Of a stretch of DNA of 64,000 bases, positions 55,030 to 64,000 are shown one piece after another (positions within the stretch are counted from its first letter, which is position 1; the number at the start of each line of letters is the position of its first letter). Location: assembly GCA_029263855.1 (NCBI GenBank), contig JAJUFC010000003.1, positions 124,001-188,000 of the forward strand. The letters are read 5' to 3'. The translations under genes were made by a program, and so were the position numbers. The notes under the pieces were generated by a model. It had not been told where the DNA came from and did not search any database. It saw only the letters and a list, made by a program, of their open reading frames with translations. Source of the DNA: Candidatus Thermochlorobacteriaceae bacterium (lineage in GTDB: Bacteria; Bacteroidota; Chlorobiia; Chlorobiales; Thermochlorobacteraceae).

Positions 55030-57615
55030 ATGTCGCAATCATCGCCAAAGTCGCAACCCACGAAAGCCACGTCAGCAAGGTCCGCGAAACCAAAAAAGCA
55101 ACTCGCGCCCGAAACATCACTCATTCCTGAAAAATATCAAGACCTCGCCGCAGTGTTGTTCCTCCTGCTTCTCACCATGATTTTTTTTGCGCCGATTGTG
55201 TTTCAAGGCAAAGCCTTCGTTGTGCCCGATAACACGGCTTCATTAGCAACTCAAACTTTTGTCAATGATGCCAAAGCCGAAGGCATTCAACCGCAGTGGA
55301 TTCCGTTTGTGTTCAGCGGCATGCCGTCGCTCGGCAGTCTTTTCGTTCAGGCAGAGCGGTGGTATGATGTTACTTACACGGTGGTTTGGAAAGGCATCGT
55401 AAAAGTTTTCACGGCAATAACCGCGACCCCAGAGAGCGTGTCAGTCGTCTTGTTTTACTTTGTGTTTGGCGCGGGCATCTATTGGCTCTTGCGCACAAAG
55501 CAATGTTCGCCGTTTCAATCGCTTATCGGCGCAATCGGCGCAATGATGGCAACGCTCTCGGTGGTGTGGATTACGGTCGGACACAACACGAAAGTCGTCG
55601 CCGCCTCGCTTTACCCCTATTTGCTCGTCTTTGCAGAGCGACTGCGCCAATCAGAAAATTGGAAATCCATGTTGCTCAACACGGCACTGCTCTCGTGTGT
55701 GCTCTCGCTCCTCTTTGGCTCGACGCACGTGCAGATGATTTACTACGGCGGACTTTTCGCGGGCATTTACCTGCTCGTTGAACTCATTTACGCTTTGGTC
55801 AAGAAAGAGCCGCTCGCGCCGTGGCTTCGCTCGGCGGGCGGGTTTGCGCTCGCCACGCTCCTTGCCGCGATGATGTTTGCCGACACATACCTTGCCGTCG
55901 CGGAATACTCGCCGTATTCCATTCGCGGCGCGTCGAGCGTAACGAGCCTTTATCCTGAATTGGCAGCTGAACAAGCCACAGCGCAAAGCAAAACCGATGC
56001 GAAAGGCGGATTGAGTTACGATTACGCGACGAGTTGGTCGTTTGGCGTGGAGGAAGTCTTGACCTTTTTCGCGCCGTCGTATTTCGGATACGGCAATGCG
56101 AGTTATTGGGGACCGCAACCCTTCACAATGTGTCCGCAATTTTTCGGCGTCGTGATTCTCATCTTTGCCATGATTGGATTGGTGCGATACTGGCGCGATA
56201 GGTTCGTTCAAGCCGTGTTTGCAGTTGGCGCGTTTGCGCTTGTTGTCTCGTTTGGTAAGTATTTCCCGCTGGTCTATGATTTGCTCTTTTACTTTGCGCC
56301 GTTCTTCAACAAGTTCCGCGCACCCTCGATGATTTTGATTCTCACCGCGCTTTCGGCGTGCATTCTCGCGGGCTACGGCGTGAAGGCGATTTACGAGATG
56401 CGCGAAACGGCAAGCGACGAACTAAAATCGCTCTTTCAAAAAATCAGTTATGCAAGCGTGGCAGTTGCGCTTGTCGGCATTCTCGGCTTTTCGGGGTGCA
56501 AGCAAGATTACATTCAGCAGATTGCTAAAAGCGACAGAGGCAAGCAACTTGTGGCGCAGTATCAAAATCCTTCCGTCATTCAAGCCTACGAACAGCAGTT
56601 CAAAATTTTTGATATGGCAAAAACCGATATGACGCTCTCGCTCTTGATTATGGGCGCAACGATGCTCCTTGCATATTTCTTCATCAACCGCACGCTCTCA
56701 AAAAATGTGTTTCAAGGCGCGTTGCTCTTGGTCGTGATGGTCGACTTTTGGCGTGCCGATGCCGACCTACTCAAAAGCGCACAACCCCTGCAAGCCGAAA
56801 AGAAAGTCTTCGAAAAGCCCGATTACGTTGCCTTTCTCGAGCAAGACAAAACGAAATTTAGAATCCTACCGCTCTTGCGCGAAACCGACGCGAATTGGTA
56901 TGCCTACTTCCGATTGGAATCCGTCGGCGGCTATCAAGGCGCGAAAATGCGCATCTATCAAGATTTGATTGAACTCTTTGGCAATGGCAATACGGAAACG
57001 CCGACCTTCTTCACCAACGCCGTGATGATGGATTTGCTCAATCTCAAATACCTCATCGTCGATAAGCCCACAACGCTTGAAGGATTCAAGACGGCGTTTG
57101 AAGGAAGTCGCATCGTGTTGGAACGCGAGCGCCCAACGCCGCGCGCGTGGTTCGTCAAGTCCGTTGAAAAGGCGAGCATACCTGAAATTCTGAACCATAT
57201 TCAACGTCAGGATTTCAATCCTCGCGAGAAAGCATTTGTGGAAATCGACACCCCTGCCATTGATGCGCTCGATAGCCTCGCCAGCGTCAGCGTGAAGAGC
57301 ACGGGGATTCATCATCTCGACCTTGCCGTTCAGACAAGCGCGACGCAGTTTCTTTTCGTGAGCGAAATGTTTTACGACAAAGGTTGGAAGTGCTTGATTG
57401 ACGGCGCGGAAACGACGGTCTATAAAACCAACTACGCTTTTCGCGGCGTTCTCGTGCCGAAAGGGGCGCGCGAAGTGAAGTTCGTTTATGAATCGCGCGC
57501 GTTCAATCTCGGAAAACTTTTGGCGATTGCGTCAAACGCCATTGTCGCGCTCGCGCTGATTGCGTCGGGCGCGATGGCGTGGCGAAATCGGTCAGAAGGA
57601 TTGGCTCAATCTTAA
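55030..57615 (+). CDS. YfhO-family multi-pass membrane protein
   Basis: 861 residues. Charged cytoplasmic N-terminus (about 1-37), then ten or more membrane segments (first VLFLLLLTMIFFAPIVFQG) and a periplasmic C-terminal part with strands, closing with a final helix (LLAIASNAIVALALIASGAM). The pattern, including LASQTFVND-type loops and DEDPNW-type YGDKGWKCLIDG in the C-terminus, is the YfhO family, implicated in glycosylation of surface polymers such as lipoteichoic acid in Firmicutes. Role here unknown. Confidence 0.82.
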   Translation: MSQSSPKSQPTKATSARSAKPKKQLAPETSLIPEKYQDLAAVLFLLLLTMIFFAPIVFQGKAFVVPDNTASLATQTFVNDAKAEGIQPQWIPFVFSGMPSLGSLFVQAERWYDVTYTVVWKGIVKVFTAITATPESVSVVLFYFVFGAGIYWLLRTKQCSPFQSLIGAIGAMMATLSVVWITVGHNTKVVAASLYPYLLVFAERLRQSENWKSMLLNTALLSCVLSLLFGSTHVQMIYYGGLFAGIYLLVELIYALVKKEPLAPWLRSAGGFALATLLAAMMFADTYLAVAEYSPYSIRGASSVTSLYPELAAEQATAQSKTDAKGGLSYDYATSWSFGVEEVLTFFAPSYFGYGNASYWGPQPFTMCPQFFGVVILIFAMIGLVRYWRDRFVQAVFAVGAFALVVSFGKYFPLVYDLLFYFAPFFNKFRAPSMILILTALSACILAGYGVKAIYEMRETASDELKSLFQKISYASVAVALVGILGFSGCKQDYIQQIAKSDRGKQLVAQYQNPSVIQAYEQQFKIFDMAKTDMTLSLLIMGATMLLAYFFINRTLSKNVFQGALLLVVMVDFWRADADLLKSAQPLQAEKKVFEKPDYVAFLEQDKTKFRILPLLRETDANWYAYFRLESVGGYQGAKMRIYQDLIELFGNGNTETPTFFTNAVMMDLLNLKYLIVDKPTTLEGFKTAFEGSRIVLERERPTPRAWFVKSVEKASIPEILNHIQRQDFNPREKAFVEIDTPAIDALDSLASVSVKSTGIHHLDLAVQTSATQFLFVSEMFYDKGWKCLIDGAETTVYKTNYAFRGVLVPKGAREVKFVYESRAFNLGKLLAIASNAIVALALIASGAMAWRNRSEGLAQS

Positions 57616-57644
57616 ACGGACGCTCGAACTTTTGAAATCGCGAT

Positions 57645-58832
57645 ATGATTCGAAGGTTATTTTTTGCGACGATGATTTGCGGCGCGTCGCTTGGTGCGTT
57701 GGCGCAACCGATGTTCAAAACCGAGTGGGGCGAGGGCATTTGGTTGGCGACGAGCGATAGCGCGTTCACGATGAACATTCGTCCTCGCGTTCAGATGCGC
57801 GCCATCTCGAGCAACGAACTTCGCCAAAGCGAATTTGATGAGGACGTGTTTGCGAGGCGAGCGCGGATTTGGACGACGGGACGACTCTTCTCCCCAAAAC
57901 TCACTTATCTTTTCCAACTGCATTTCGTCGAGTTCGATGTGCTTCCGCAACGCATTGAAGAAACGGACTTCAATCGTCGCCCCGTGCGCGATTTGATTCT
58001 GCAATACAACTTCACGCCGACGACGTGGCTCTCGTTTGGTCAGAGCAAGTTGCCTGCGCATCGCTCGCGCATCATCTCGTCGCTCCGATTGCAGATCATC
58101 GAGCGCGGCATTGACCATGTTTTGCTCGATGTCGACCGCGATATTGGCTTTCAATTCCGAACCCAATTTTCAACGGGCGATGCGTCGTTCTTGCGCGCCA
58201 CCCTTGCGCTTACGACGGGCGAAGGGCGCAACCAGCCGCCCGATTGGCGCGGATTGAGCTACGCGCTTCGCGCCGAGTGGCTTCCGTTTGGCGCGTTCAA
58301 AAACGGCGGCGATTACATCGAATCCGACGTCTTCCGCGAACCACGCTTGAAACTCGCCATAGCGGGCAGTTACATCTTCAATCACAACGCGATTCGAACC
58401 AGTTCGCAGATTGGGTTTCTGCTCTTTGAGCCGACGAGCATTCAAACCGCGATTCTCGATATGCTGGCGAAAGTCAATGGGTGGTCGTTTGAAATCGAGA
58501 TGCTTTTTCGCGACGCGGGCGCGCCCGTTCAATTTTCGCCGAGCGGAACGCGCCGAATCATCTACGACGGCGTTGGCGGACACTTGCAAGCGGGCTATGT
58601 GTTTGAGAACCTGTTCGAAGTTTCGGGAAGAATCGCCTTTGCTACGCCGTCTTCAAGCGCGAAGCCGTTTGCGTTTGGTCAGCGCGAAGCGACGCTGTGC
58701 GTCGGGAAAATTTTGGTGTTGCCGTCCATCAAAGTTCAAGCCGACGTTACGATTGCGGAACGTCGATTTTGGAACGGACTTCCGCCACAAACCTTCACCG
58801 TGTTTCGCGGTCAAGCCGAACTTGGCATTTGA
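57645..58832 (+). CDS. Phosphate-selective porin O/P-like barrel
   Basis: 395 residues with a signal (FFATMICGASLGALAQP). The mature chain is made of about sixteen strand-like stretches (FTMNIRPRVQMRAI, FARRARIWTTGRLFSPKLTY, LLDVDRDIGFQFRTQF) typical of OprO/OprP-like porins, ending AELGI. Such porins pass phosphate or polyphosphate. It precedes a PhoX-like phosphatase gene, which supports a phosphate role. Confidence 0.8.
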   Translation: MIRRLFFATMICGASLGALAQPMFKTEWGEGIWLATSDSAFTMNIRPRVQMRAISSNELRQSEFDEDVFARRARIWTTGRLFSPKLTYLFQLHFVEFDVLPQRIEETDFNRRPVRDLILQYNFTPTTWLSFGQSKLPAHRSRIISSLRLQIIERGIDHVLLDVDRDIGFQFRTQFSTGDASFLRATLALTTGEGRNQPPDWRGLSYALRAEWLPFGAFKNGGDYIESDVFREPRLKLAIAGSYIFNHNAIRTSSQIGFLLFEPTSIQTAILDMLAKVNGWSFEIEMLFRDAGAPVQFSPSGTRRIIYDGVGGHLQAGYVFENLFEVSGRIAFATPSSSAKPFAFGQREATLCVGKILVLPSIKVQADVTIAERRFWNGLPPQTFTVFRGQAELGI

Positions 58833-59003
58833 GTTCCCCAAAGCCGCTCTTGCTTCTGCATAATCATTATTTAACGCTGTTTTAATGTTCGCGTAAAATT
58901 CCGCCGAATATCTTTGCGCCAATTTTATGCAGTTATCTACGGCGACACCCTTATACCACCTGCATAGAAGTTTTCTCAACAATTAAATCACGCTTAAAGA
59001 ACA

Positions 59004-60584
59004 ATGATGAAAAACAATTTTATTTATTCTGCTTTTGCGTCGCTTGCGATTGGCGGCGCATTGCTTGTGGGTTGCAAAGAGGACTCCGGAACGGGAGACG
59101 CCGCACCCTATCAAGCTCAACTTGCTAACCGCTCCGTTACGCCCGCGCTCGTCAAGGACGTGATGAACGGCGTTGAAGTCTTCACGCTCATCAGCAGCGA
59201 CGACCGCATTCCCGCGCCCGCAGGCGACAATACGCAATACGTCTTTGGCGGCGCCGCCGATGGCGCAGGCTTCTTGCGCAACAGCGATGGCACCTACACG
59301 CTTCTCACGGAACACGAAGACAATTATGCCATTTCGCGCGTTACGCTTGACAAAGATTTGAAGCCGCTCACAATGGATTATGTGATGACCTCATCGCAAG
59401 GCAACTGGCGTCAATGCTCAGGCACGCTTGCTGAACCTGCTGAACATGGCTTCGGACCTGTGTTCTTGTCAGGAAGCGAAGGCTTCAGCGGTCCAGGTGG
59501 CAATGGCAGTGCCGATTCGCGCATTTGGGCGGTCAATCCGCTTGGCGCGAAAAACACGGCGCAGTCGCTTCCCGCGATGGGCGTGTGGAGCACGGAAAAC
59601 GCCGTTCCGCTTCCCAAAACGGCATACAGCGGCAAAACTATCGTCGTCATCGGCGATGACAACACCGACCAATACGGCGGACAAGTGGCGATGTATTTGA
59701 GCAACACCGTCGGCGACCTCAACAACGGCAAGCTTTACGTAATGGCGCGCGCAAACGACGACCAAATCGAGATGAATATGGTCAAGGGTCAGCAATATGA
59801 CGTGGTCTTCCGTGAAATTCCAGGCGGATTAAACTTGCAAGGCACCGACCAAGCCGCCGATGCCGCAAAGGCAATCAAATTCGGTCGTGTCGAGGACATT
59901 GACTATCGCAAAGATGGGGTTGGCAGAGAAGTTTATTTCAACGTGACCGGTCAAGCGCACTCAGGTCAAAACGCCGACCGTAGCCGCACGATGTGGGGAC
60001 GAGTCTATAAACTTGTTTTAGACCCCAACGACCCGCTCAAAGGTAAACTCTCAATCTTGCTCGATGGCGATGCGATTTCCGCTCCTGTCAGTCAAGGGGG
60101 CGTTGTCAATCAAAATCGCACGATTGGCGCGTTGGAAACGTCGTTTATGAACCCTGACAATATTCTCGTTACGAAGAATTATGTCTATGTGCAAGAAGAC
60201 CCGAACTCCTACAACAGCGGCGACCCGACCATCAATCGCCATGATGCCTACATTTATCAATACAATCTCAACACGGGCGCAATGAAAGTCGTGCTCGAGG
60301 CTGACCACCGCCGCGATGGTCGTTCATTCCTCAAAACTGACGGCACGCCGTTTAGCGGCACGGTCAGTCGTGGAAACAACGGAACTTGGGAATACGGCGC
60401 AATGCTCGACATCTCTGACAAAGTCGGAATGGACGGCGTGTTCTTGCTTTGCATTCAACCACACGGTTGGAAGGCAGAAGCCTTTGACGATCCCGACAAA
60501 GATGGCGACCGCCCGCGTCCGTTTGGCAATCCGCCCGACACCCAAGGCAGCCAAATCATCATTCTTAAAGGCTTAGCGCGATAA
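59004..60584 (+). CDS. PhoX/DUF839-like secreted phosphatase lipoprotein
   Basis: 526 residues. Lipoprotein-type signal (ALLVGCKEDS). Beta-propeller-like protein with segments shared by PhoX-type alkaline phosphatases: EHEDNYAISRVTLD, SRIWAVNP, FGRVEDIDYRKDGVG, WGRVYKLVLD, PDNILVTKNYVYVQED and FLLCIQPHGW. PhoX uses iron and calcium to release phosphate from organic esters; the Glu of VEDIDY fits a ligand position. It lies behind the phosphate-porin-like gene, and a terminator closes the unit. Confidence 0.75.
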   Translation: MMKNNFIYSAFASLAIGGALLVGCKEDSGTGDAAPYQAQLANRSVTPALVKDVMNGVEVFTLISSDDRIPAPAGDNTQYVFGGAADGAGFLRNSDGTYTLLTEHEDNYAISRVTLDKDLKPLTMDYVMTSSQGNWRQCSGTLAEPAEHGFGPVFLSGSEGFSGPGGNGSADSRIWAVNPLGAKNTAQSLPAMGVWSTENAVPLPKTAYSGKTIVVIGDDNTDQYGGQVAMYLSNTVGDLNNGKLYVMARANDDQIEMNMVKGQQYDVVFREIPGGLNLQGTDQAADAAKAIKFGRVEDIDYRKDGVGREVYFNVTGQAHSGQNADRSRTMWGRVYKLVLDPNDPLKGKLSILLDGDAISAPVSQGGVVNQNRTIGALETSFMNPDNILVTKNYVYVQEDPNSYNSGDPTINRHDAYIYQYNLNTGAMKVVLEADHRRDGRSFLKTDGTPFSGTVSRGNNGTWEYGAMLDISDKVGMDGVFLLCIQPHGWKAEAFDDPDKDGDRPRPFGNPPDTQGSQIIILKGLAR

Positions 60585-60608
60585 TGCCTGATTGTCTCTA
60601 AAAATTTG

Positions 60609-60638
60609 CGCCGCATAGAGCGAAGGTTCTGTGCGGCG
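60609..60638 (+). terminator. Intrinsic terminator after PhoX-like gene
   Basis: CGCCGCA (60609-60615) and TGCGGCG (60632-60638) with further AGA/TCT pairing close to the 10-base loop, followed by TTTTAGTTTT. It sits 30 bases before the peroxidase start, so the two genes are probably separate transcripts. Confidence 0.85.
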
Positions 60639-60668
60639 TTTTAGTTTTAACCAATCGCTCAAACAAAT

Positions 60669-62600
60669 ATGTTGTTGCGTCTTCTCATCGCGTTTTTTGC
60701 TCTCGTTTTGCTTCAACGATGCGCTTCCGAAAGCGCGCCAACAAAACCTGCCGCTCGATTTCAATCGATTCAACGCGATTATCAGCGACGGCTTGCCACC
60801 ATCGACTCGCTTTTTGCCCGCGCCATCAAAACTTTGCGGACTGAAACGGACTCAACGACGTTGATAGGGTCGCTGCAAAAGGTCTTTTTTGAAACGCGGC
60901 GCGATTACAAGCGAATGGAATGGTTCTTAGAAGAAGTCAGTCCAGGCACGGCACGGCTCTTAAACGGTGCGCCTCTTCCCGACTATGACCCCAACGACGA
61001 CCGCTACAACGCGCCATCAGGTTTTCAAGTCCTCGAGGAATTGCTCTTCGCCGAGTTTTCGCTTGATAAAAAAGAAGAAATCGCCCAAGACCTCAACGCG
61101 ATGCAAGGCGCGACTCGTCGAATGAAAGAACTCATCAGCGGCAGAGATTTCAACGATGAATTTCTCTTTGACGCAATGCGCTTGGAAATCGTCCGCATCA
61201 TCGCGCTTGGCATTAGCGGTTACGATTCGCCCGTCAATCAACGCTCGCTCATTGAGGCGCAAGACGCGCTTTCGGGAATCGAAGACGGCTTGAATCTTTT
61301 TGCAAGCCCCCTTGAACGAAAAAATCCGTCGCTGTTAAGCGACCTTCGCGCCATCGTCTCGAAAGCCAAAGCCTATCTCCAACAAGAAATTTCTTTCAAC
61401 GAGTTCGATAGGCTTGCCTTCATCACGGATTTTGCAAATCCTTTATCTGAAAAATTACACGAGGCGCAAATCGCGCTTGACATTCCGTTTCCGACTTACA
61501 TTCGTCCGTTCTCATACACCGCAAAGACAGTCTTTGAAAAAGACGCCTTCAATCCCGAAGCCTACACACCGAGCTACGCACGCGGCGGCAATCCCACACG
61601 AGTAGAATTAGGAAAATTGCTTTTCCACGACCCGATTCTCTCGCAAAATGGCAAGCGCGCTTGTGCCTCATGCCATCAACCCGAAAAAGCCTTTGGCGAT
61701 GGACTGCCAAAAGCACTCACCATAAAAGGCGAACCAAAACTGCGCAACACGCCAACATTGCTCAATGCAACGCTTCAAGCCAGCTCATCTTACGACCAAA
61801 GCACGCAGTTCCTCGAAGACCGTGTTATGAAAGTGTTGGAAAGCAAAGATGAAATGCACAGTTCGCTTTGGGAAGCGGCGAAAAAATTGCAACAGAGCGA
61901 AGACTATGTCAGGCTCTTCAAAGAAGCCTTTGGCAATAAGTCGGCAAATGTGGTGGTTGAGGACGGCAATGTGGTAACGGCGGATAACCTCAAAATTGCC
62001 ATTGGTGCGTATCTGCGCACACTCGTTAGCTTAAACTCGCGCTTTGACCAATACATGCGAGGTGATAAATCAAAGATGACCGACCAAGAGAAGCACGGGT
62101 TCAATCTTTTTATGGGCAAAGCCAAATGCGGCACCTGCCATTTTATGCCGCTCTTCAACGGCACGATTCCGCCATACTACGCCTCCAATGAATCGGAAGT
62201 GATTGGCGTTCCGAAAGAAGCCAAGTGGAAAAACGCAACGATAGACCCCGATACCGGCAAAAGCGCGATTGTGCCGCACGAAATTTATCGCTATGCGTTT
62301 AAGACGACATCGGTTCGCAATGCGGAATTAACCGCGCCCTACATGCACAACGGTGTCTACAAAACCCTCGATGAAGTCATGCAGTTTTACAACGTCGGCG
62401 GCGGAAAAGGCATCGGGATTGAACTGCCTCATCAAACCCTACCCTTTGATTCGCTTGGACTTTCCAAACAAGAAATTCAAGATGTGATTGCCTTTGTGAA
62501 AACCCTCACCGACACAGCAGGCTTAACCTCAAGACCGCCCGCACTACCGAAAATATCCGACCTCTCACTCAATCGTCGCAAAATTGGGGGCGAATACTGA
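60669..62600 (+). CDS. Diheme cytochrome c peroxidase (MauG/CCP) with helical N-terminus
   Basis: 643 residues. Signal to about residue 20 (LLIAFFALVLLQRCAS, a possible lipobox). Residues 30-260 are an all-helical domain (NALIDG-less imelysin-like fold, QRDYQRRLATIDSLFARAIK), then a CCP/MauG core with two heme motifs: CASCH (332-336) and CGTCH (487-491). MauG-type proteins oxidise peroxide or substrate radicals. The helical N-domain is common in large Bacteroidota CCPs. The next gene, a Rieske-fibronectin lipoprotein, begins three bases after its stop, so the two are co-transcribed. Confidence 0.85.
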   Translation: MLLRLLIAFFALVLLQRCASESAPTKPAARFQSIQRDYQRRLATIDSLFARAIKTLRTETDSTTLIGSLQKVFFETRRDYKRMEWFLEEVSPGTARLLNGAPLPDYDPNDDRYNAPSGFQVLEELLFAEFSLDKKEEIAQDLNAMQGATRRMKELISGRDFNDEFLFDAMRLEIVRIIALGISGYDSPVNQRSLIEAQDALSGIEDGLNLFASPLERKNPSLLSDLRAIVSKAKAYLQQEISFNEFDRLAFITDFANPLSEKLHEAQIALDIPFPTYIRPFSYTAKTVFEKDAFNPEAYTPSYARGGNPTRVELGKLLFHDPILSQNGKRACASCHQPEKAFGDGLPKALTIKGEPKLRNTPTLLNATLQASSSYDQSTQFLEDRVMKVLESKDEMHSSLWEAAKKLQQSEDYVRLFKEAFGNKSANVVVEDGNVVTADNLKIAIGAYLRTLVSLNSRFDQYMRGDKSKMTDQEKHGFNLFMGKAKCGTCHFMPLFNGTIPPYYASNESEVIGVPKEAKWKNATIDPDTGKSAIVPHEIYRYAFKTTSVRNAELTAPYMHNGVYKTLDEVMQFYNVGGGKGIGIELPHQTLPFDSLGLSKQEIQDVIAFVKTLTDTAGLTSRPPALPKISDLSLNRRKIGGEY

Positions 62601-62603
62601 TCT

Positions 62604-63338
62604 ATGAATCTCTCGAGAAGAAAATTTATTGAGCGTCTCACATTGGGAGCAGTCGCAACGGCTGTTCCCATGTTGCATGCTTGTCGCGATAACGTTTCTA
62701 CTGAGTTACCAATTACGACGATTCCAAATCCGCCCGCAAACTTACGGACAACCGAATCGCTCCGATATGTTAAACTGAGTTGGAACGCGCCGCAAACCAA
62801 TATTGATGGCTCTCCGCTTACCGACCTAAATTCCTTCCAAATCTATCGGCGCAAACTTCCTGAATCGGATTTCAGATTGATTTTTGAAGTAGAACCGACG
62901 GGGACAATTTTCATCGATACCAACGTTAATGCAAGTGAAGTCATCTATCGTGTTGTTGCAAAAACAAGGCGTGGTGCAATCTCTGAACCCTCTGAGCCCT
63001 CAAACATCGCAAGAGCACAGATGGTAATTTGCGATCACGAACTTCCACTTATTGGAGAACGGCGGCTTTACGATGCGTCAGGGGTGCGTGTGCAAGAGCC
63101 AACGCGTGCACTTTTGAGCGTAGAACGATTTTCCGAAAATGAATTTCTTGCGCTTGAACTTGTATGCACGCATGCGGGGTGCGGCGGAATGAATTTTATC
63201 GCGGGCATTTGGTCGTGCCGTTGTCATGGCTCACGGTTCGACAGTCAAGGGAATGTGGTTCAACCGCCTGCAACGTTGCCATTGACGAGGCTTTCAGCCG
63301 TGCGCGCCAATGATGTTGGGCTAACGGTTCGAGCGTGA
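62604..63338 (+). CDS. Tat-exported fibronectin III-Rieske lipoprotein
   Basis: 244 residues. Tat signal with twin arginine (NLSRRKFIERL) and a lipobox Cys27 (PMLHAC), so a Tat lipoprotein. Residues 40-135 look like a fibronectin type III domain (YVKLSWNAPQTN, SEPSEPSNIARA). The C-terminus is a Rieske domain with CTHAGC (188-193) and CRCHGS (205-210), including the second pair of cysteines that form the stabilising disulfide in high-potential types. It could receive or donate electrons to the peroxidase next door. Confidence 0.88.
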   Translation: MNLSRRKFIERLTLGAVATAVPMLHACRDNVSTELPITTIPNPPANLRTTESLRYVKLSWNAPQTNIDGSPLTDLNSFQIYRRKLPESDFRLIFEVEPTGTIFIDTNVNASEVIYRVVAKTRRGAISEPSEPSNIARAQMVICDHELPLIGERRLYDASGVRVQEPTRALLSVERFSENEFLALELVCTHAGCGGMNFIAGIWSCRCHGSRFDSQGNVVQPPATLPLTRLSAVRANDVGLTVRA

Positions 63339-63339
63339 T

Positions 63340-64000
63340 TCAACGCTTTTTCAACTGATCTTGAACCGACTGCAAGCGATTGAGCAGTTCCGAAGTTGGC
63401 GGCGGGGTTTTCTTCGGCGGCTCGATTTGCGACGCGGTGAATTTCAAATTCGCATTGGGCTGTGCGCGATAAATCGTGCTTTTCGCCGCCGCGTCCATCA
63501 AGGCGCGCTCTAACTCTTCCTGCGTCGCGGATTTCGGCAAGTAGCGAAACACATTGAGTTCATTAACTGCCTCTGTGATTAATCCTACATCGACCGTGTC
63601 AGTAAGCACAATGATAATCAGTTGTGGATTTTCAGCCAGAACAGTTTGAAGAAAATCGAGTCCCTCGTAATCATCTAATTTCAATTCGCTCACGATGACG
63701 GCGGGCGGAATGTCGCCAATGAGTTTGAGCGCGTCGGCGACGGTGCGCGCCGCGCGAATCGTAAAATGCTTGGAGAGCCGAAGTTGAAGCCGCGCGATTT
63801 CATCGGGCGTGAAGCCCACGAAGAGCGCGTCGTATTTTGGCGTGTTCAGGTCAATCTTTGCATCGTCTTTTTGCGCAGTCGCTGTCGCCGTCGGTTTGAG
63901 CGAGGAAAGTCGGTCATAAATCTGCACGCCAAGCCGCACCACGTTCAGAAGCGCGTCGTTGCGGCAGGGTTTGTTGAGGTATCGGAAAATTTCGCCCGCG
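63340..64000 (-). CDS. Tandem-receiver response regulator (C-terminal part)
   Basis: The gene runs off the right edge; reading through the edge gives a first receiver ending (GEIFRYLNKPCRNDALLN), so a start inside the window at GTG 63942 is wrong. The second receiver spans about 63420-63810 (YDALFVGFTPDE to FRYLPKSATQEELE). Its phospho-acceptor position is Glu (VIVSELKLDDYEG) and the conserved Lys is kept (YLPKSAT). Layout and degeneration match the paralogue at 2004. The last 40 residues are Pro- and Gln-rich. One base separates its stop from the Rieske gene's, convergent. Confidence 0.8.
   Translation of the reverse strand, partial: AGEIFRYLNKPCRNDALLNVVRLGVQIYDRLSSLKPTATATAQKDDAKIDLNTPKYDALFVGFTPDEIARLQLRLSKHFTIRAARTVADALKLIGDIPPAVIVSELKLDDYEGLDFLQTVLAENPQLIIIVLTDTVDVGLITEAVNELNVFRYLPKSATQEELERALMDAAAKSTIYRAQPNANLKFTASQIEPPKKTPPPTSELLNRLQSVQDQLKKR

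Overview
The window reads as a dense, mostly intact chromosomal stretch of a Gram-negative bacterium. Outer-membrane barrels, BamD, an OprO/P-type porin, lipoproteins and Tat substrates all point to a diderm. The gene content (Tat-type TldD, Mg-type HemB, Uma2 genes, GatB without GatA or GatC beside it, a YfhO-like protein, big diheme peroxidase with an all-helical N-terminus, many TTG/GTG starts) fits the Bacteroidota/Chlorobiota side of the tree. I would guess a Chlorobiota-like heterotroph, but this is inference from protein style, not from a marker gene. I saw no rRNA, tRNA, CRISPR, insertion sequence or prophage.

Layout. 1-2.9 kb: end of a RedB-like thioredoxin-fold gene, a multi-pass histidine kinase and a tandem-receiver regulator. 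3.1-6.9 kb (minus): a barrel protein and a TRAP transporter (P-Q-M). 7-11.9 kb: a secreted protein, an Rsm22-type methyltransferase, agmatine deiminase, TauE/SafE permease and an FtsX-like permease with a His-rich loop. 12-15 kb (minus): a TldE/TldD pair in which only TldD has a Tat signal. 15-18 kb: RNase HI, a secreted protein, a cell-wall amidase. 18-24.4 kb (minus): a chemosensory cluster in the order of cyanobacterial Pix/Pil clusters (PATAN-receiver, CheY, CheW, an unknown 492-residue protein, a methyl-accepting protein with a CxxCH heme motif), preceded by two small paralogous coiled-coil proteins. No CheA is visible. 24.5-27.6 kb (minus): PLP trans-sulfuration enzyme, quinone-oxidoreductase-like protein, lipoprotein peroxiredoxin, and a 441-bp gap with a plus-strand terminator-like hairpin.

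27.7-35 kb (plus): Uma2, GatB, Uma2, a small esterase, asparagine synthetase, then an apparently intact type II restriction-modification pair. 35-39.4 kb: secreted protein, RND pump without an adaptor, small membrane protein. 39.4-41.1 kb (minus): a DarT-DarG DNA ADP-ribosylation toxin-antitoxin pair. 41.3-45.4 kb: DEAD-box helicase, thioredoxin, glutaredoxin-like protein (with two clear terminators) and a 5'-nucleotidase-type lipoprotein. 45.4-46.9 kb: a decayed convergent gene pair, probably a second restriction-modification system; the methyltransferase is frameshifted by an exact 7-bp duplication in its DPPY catalytic motif. 47-54 kb: outer-membrane/SLH-type barrel, small secreted protein, BamD, NadD, HemB, prolyl oligopeptidase. 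54-63.3 kb: methyltransferase, YfhO-like protein, phosphate-porin-like barrel, PhoX-like phosphatase, diheme peroxidase and a Tat-exported fibronectin-Rieske lipoprotein. The right edge cuts a second tandem-receiver regulator whose second receiver, like the one at the left edge, has Glu in place of the phospho-acceptor Asp.

The most unusual items are the CheA-less heme chemosensory cluster with its unknown partners, the TldD/TldE localisation mismatch, the frameshifted methyltransferase, and the His-rich orphan permease.
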